Of a stretch of 5,816 nucleotides of DNA, positions 5,303 to 5,816 are shown one piece after another. The stretch covers positions 2,217 to 8,032 of the forward strand of contig MHEI01000060.1 of assembly GCA_001805165.1 (NCBI GenBank), in the 5' to 3' direction. The position numbers were made by a program, and so were the translations under genes. Below the pieces are notes generated by a model. That model was not told the origin of the DNA and made no database searches. It was given only the letters and a program-made list of their open reading frames with translations. Within the stretch, counting starts at the first letter, position 1. Each line of letters starts with the position of its first letter. The DNA is from Nitrospirae bacterium RBG_16_43_11. Its GTDB lineage: Bacteria > Nitrospirota > 9FT-COMBO-42-15 > HDB-SIOI813.

Positions 5303-5816
5303 ACTGTTCTTTATACGTCCCCATCTTTCTGAATTTCTCATAACGCATTGCCGCGAGTTTGTCGCCTGGAATGGTCTCAATCTCCTTTAATGCCTTTATC
5401 ATCGCCTCTTTCAGATATTCTGCTGCGATGAATGTGTCCCGGTGAGCTCCGCCAAGTGGCTCTTTTACGATTATATCTATAACACCAAGTTTTTTCAGGT
5501 TCTGTGCAGTCAGTCTAAGTGTCTCCGCTGCTTCCATTGCACGAGTCCCGTCACCCCATAGGATTGCTGCACAACCTTCCGGAGATATGACCGAGTATAT
5601 TGCATGTTCGAGCATCATGATACGGTCTCCTACCCCTATCGCAAGAGCGCCGCCGCTCCCGCCTTCGCCTATGACAGATACAATAATCGGCACCTTAAGC
5701 CGGCACATCTCAAACAGATTTCTGGCAATAGCCTCTGCCTGTCCGCGTTCCTCAGCCCCTATTCCCGGATAGGCCCCAGGTGTATCAATAAATGTAATGA
5801 TTGGTTTGTGGAACTT
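5301..5816 (-). CDS. accA: Acetyl-CoA carboxylase carboxyltransferase alpha subunit (5'-truncated by window edge)
   Basis: Alpha subunit of the carboxyltransferase that, with AccD, moves the carboxyl group from biotin-AccB to acetyl-CoA to give malonyl-CoA, the first committed step of fatty-acid synthesis. The frame is open through the right edge, so this is the C-terminal 171 residues of a protein usually about 320 long; the ATG at 5708 is internal. Numbering from the edge: FIDTPGAYPGIGAEERGQ at 9-26, ARNLFEM at 31-37, VIGEGGSGGALAIGVGD at 48-64 (the glycine-rich oxyanion-hole region), and SVISPEGCAAILW at 74-86, all signature AccA segments. The expected C-terminal LKKLGVIDIIVKEPLGGAHRD follows, then a helical tail ending TYKEQ. 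AccA rather than AccD is clear because the zinc-finger-bearing AccD lacks the GAEERGQ segment. It heads the minus-strand group in this window. Confidence 0.95.
   Translation of the reverse strand, partial: KFHKPIITFIDTPGAYPGIGAEERGQAEAIARNLFEMCRLKVPIIVSVIGEGGSGGALAIGVGDRIMMLEHAIYSVISPEGCAAILWGDGTRAMEAAETLRLTAQNLKKLGVIDIIVKEPLGGAHRDTFIAAEYLKEAMIKALKEIETIPGDKLAAMRYEKFRKMGTYKEQ

Overview
This window looks like an ordinary chromosomal segment from a bacterium with moderate GC content, dense gene packing and strong AGGAGG-type ribosome binding sites. The combination of a divergent heme-copper oxidase cluster, a DUF420 protein, a short-form 6-phosphogluconate dehydrogenase, an Nth with the SLRTKD-type N-terminal motif and a stand-alone AccA suggests a Nitrospirota-like or similar deep-branching Gram-negative lineage. 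That placement is an impression from protein style, not something the sequence proves.

Layout. (1) Positions 1-1763, plus strand, form a respiratory membrane module. It holds the C-terminal 11 helices of a heme-copper oxidase subunit I-like protein (its start lies off the left edge), an overlapping 39-residue single-helix protein, a 77-bp perfect palindromic element, and a four-helix DUF420 (CtaM-like) protein. (2) Positions 1817-4296, plus strand, hold the two dehydrogenases of the oxidative pentose phosphate branch: a short 6-phosphogluconate dehydrogenase followed 23 bp later by glucose-6-phosphate dehydrogenase. (3) Positions 4310-5816, minus strand, are convergent with zwf. They hold, in transcription order, the C-terminal half of accA (cut by the right edge), a 90-residue zinc-ribbon protein and endonuclease III.

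How they work together. The first block probably encodes a terminal reductase, either an oxidase or a nitric-oxide-reductase-like enzyme, plus an assembly factor. The second block supplies reducing power (NADPH by glucose-6-phosphate dehydrogenase) and ribulose-5-phosphate; no 6-phosphogluconolactonase is visible beside it. The minus-strand block mixes fatty-acid synthesis and base-excision repair, a housekeeping neighbourhood with no obvious functional theme.

The most interesting points are the oxidase subunit, which keeps the helix X His-x-His and one helix VI copper-site histidine but lacks the helix VII His-His pair and the helix VI tyrosine; the tiny membrane protein translationally coupled to it; and the perfect 27-bp inverted repeat wedged between that protein and the DUF420 gene. 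I found no CRISPR array, tRNA, rRNA, transposase or prophage gene. No stretch over 300 bases lacks a gene.
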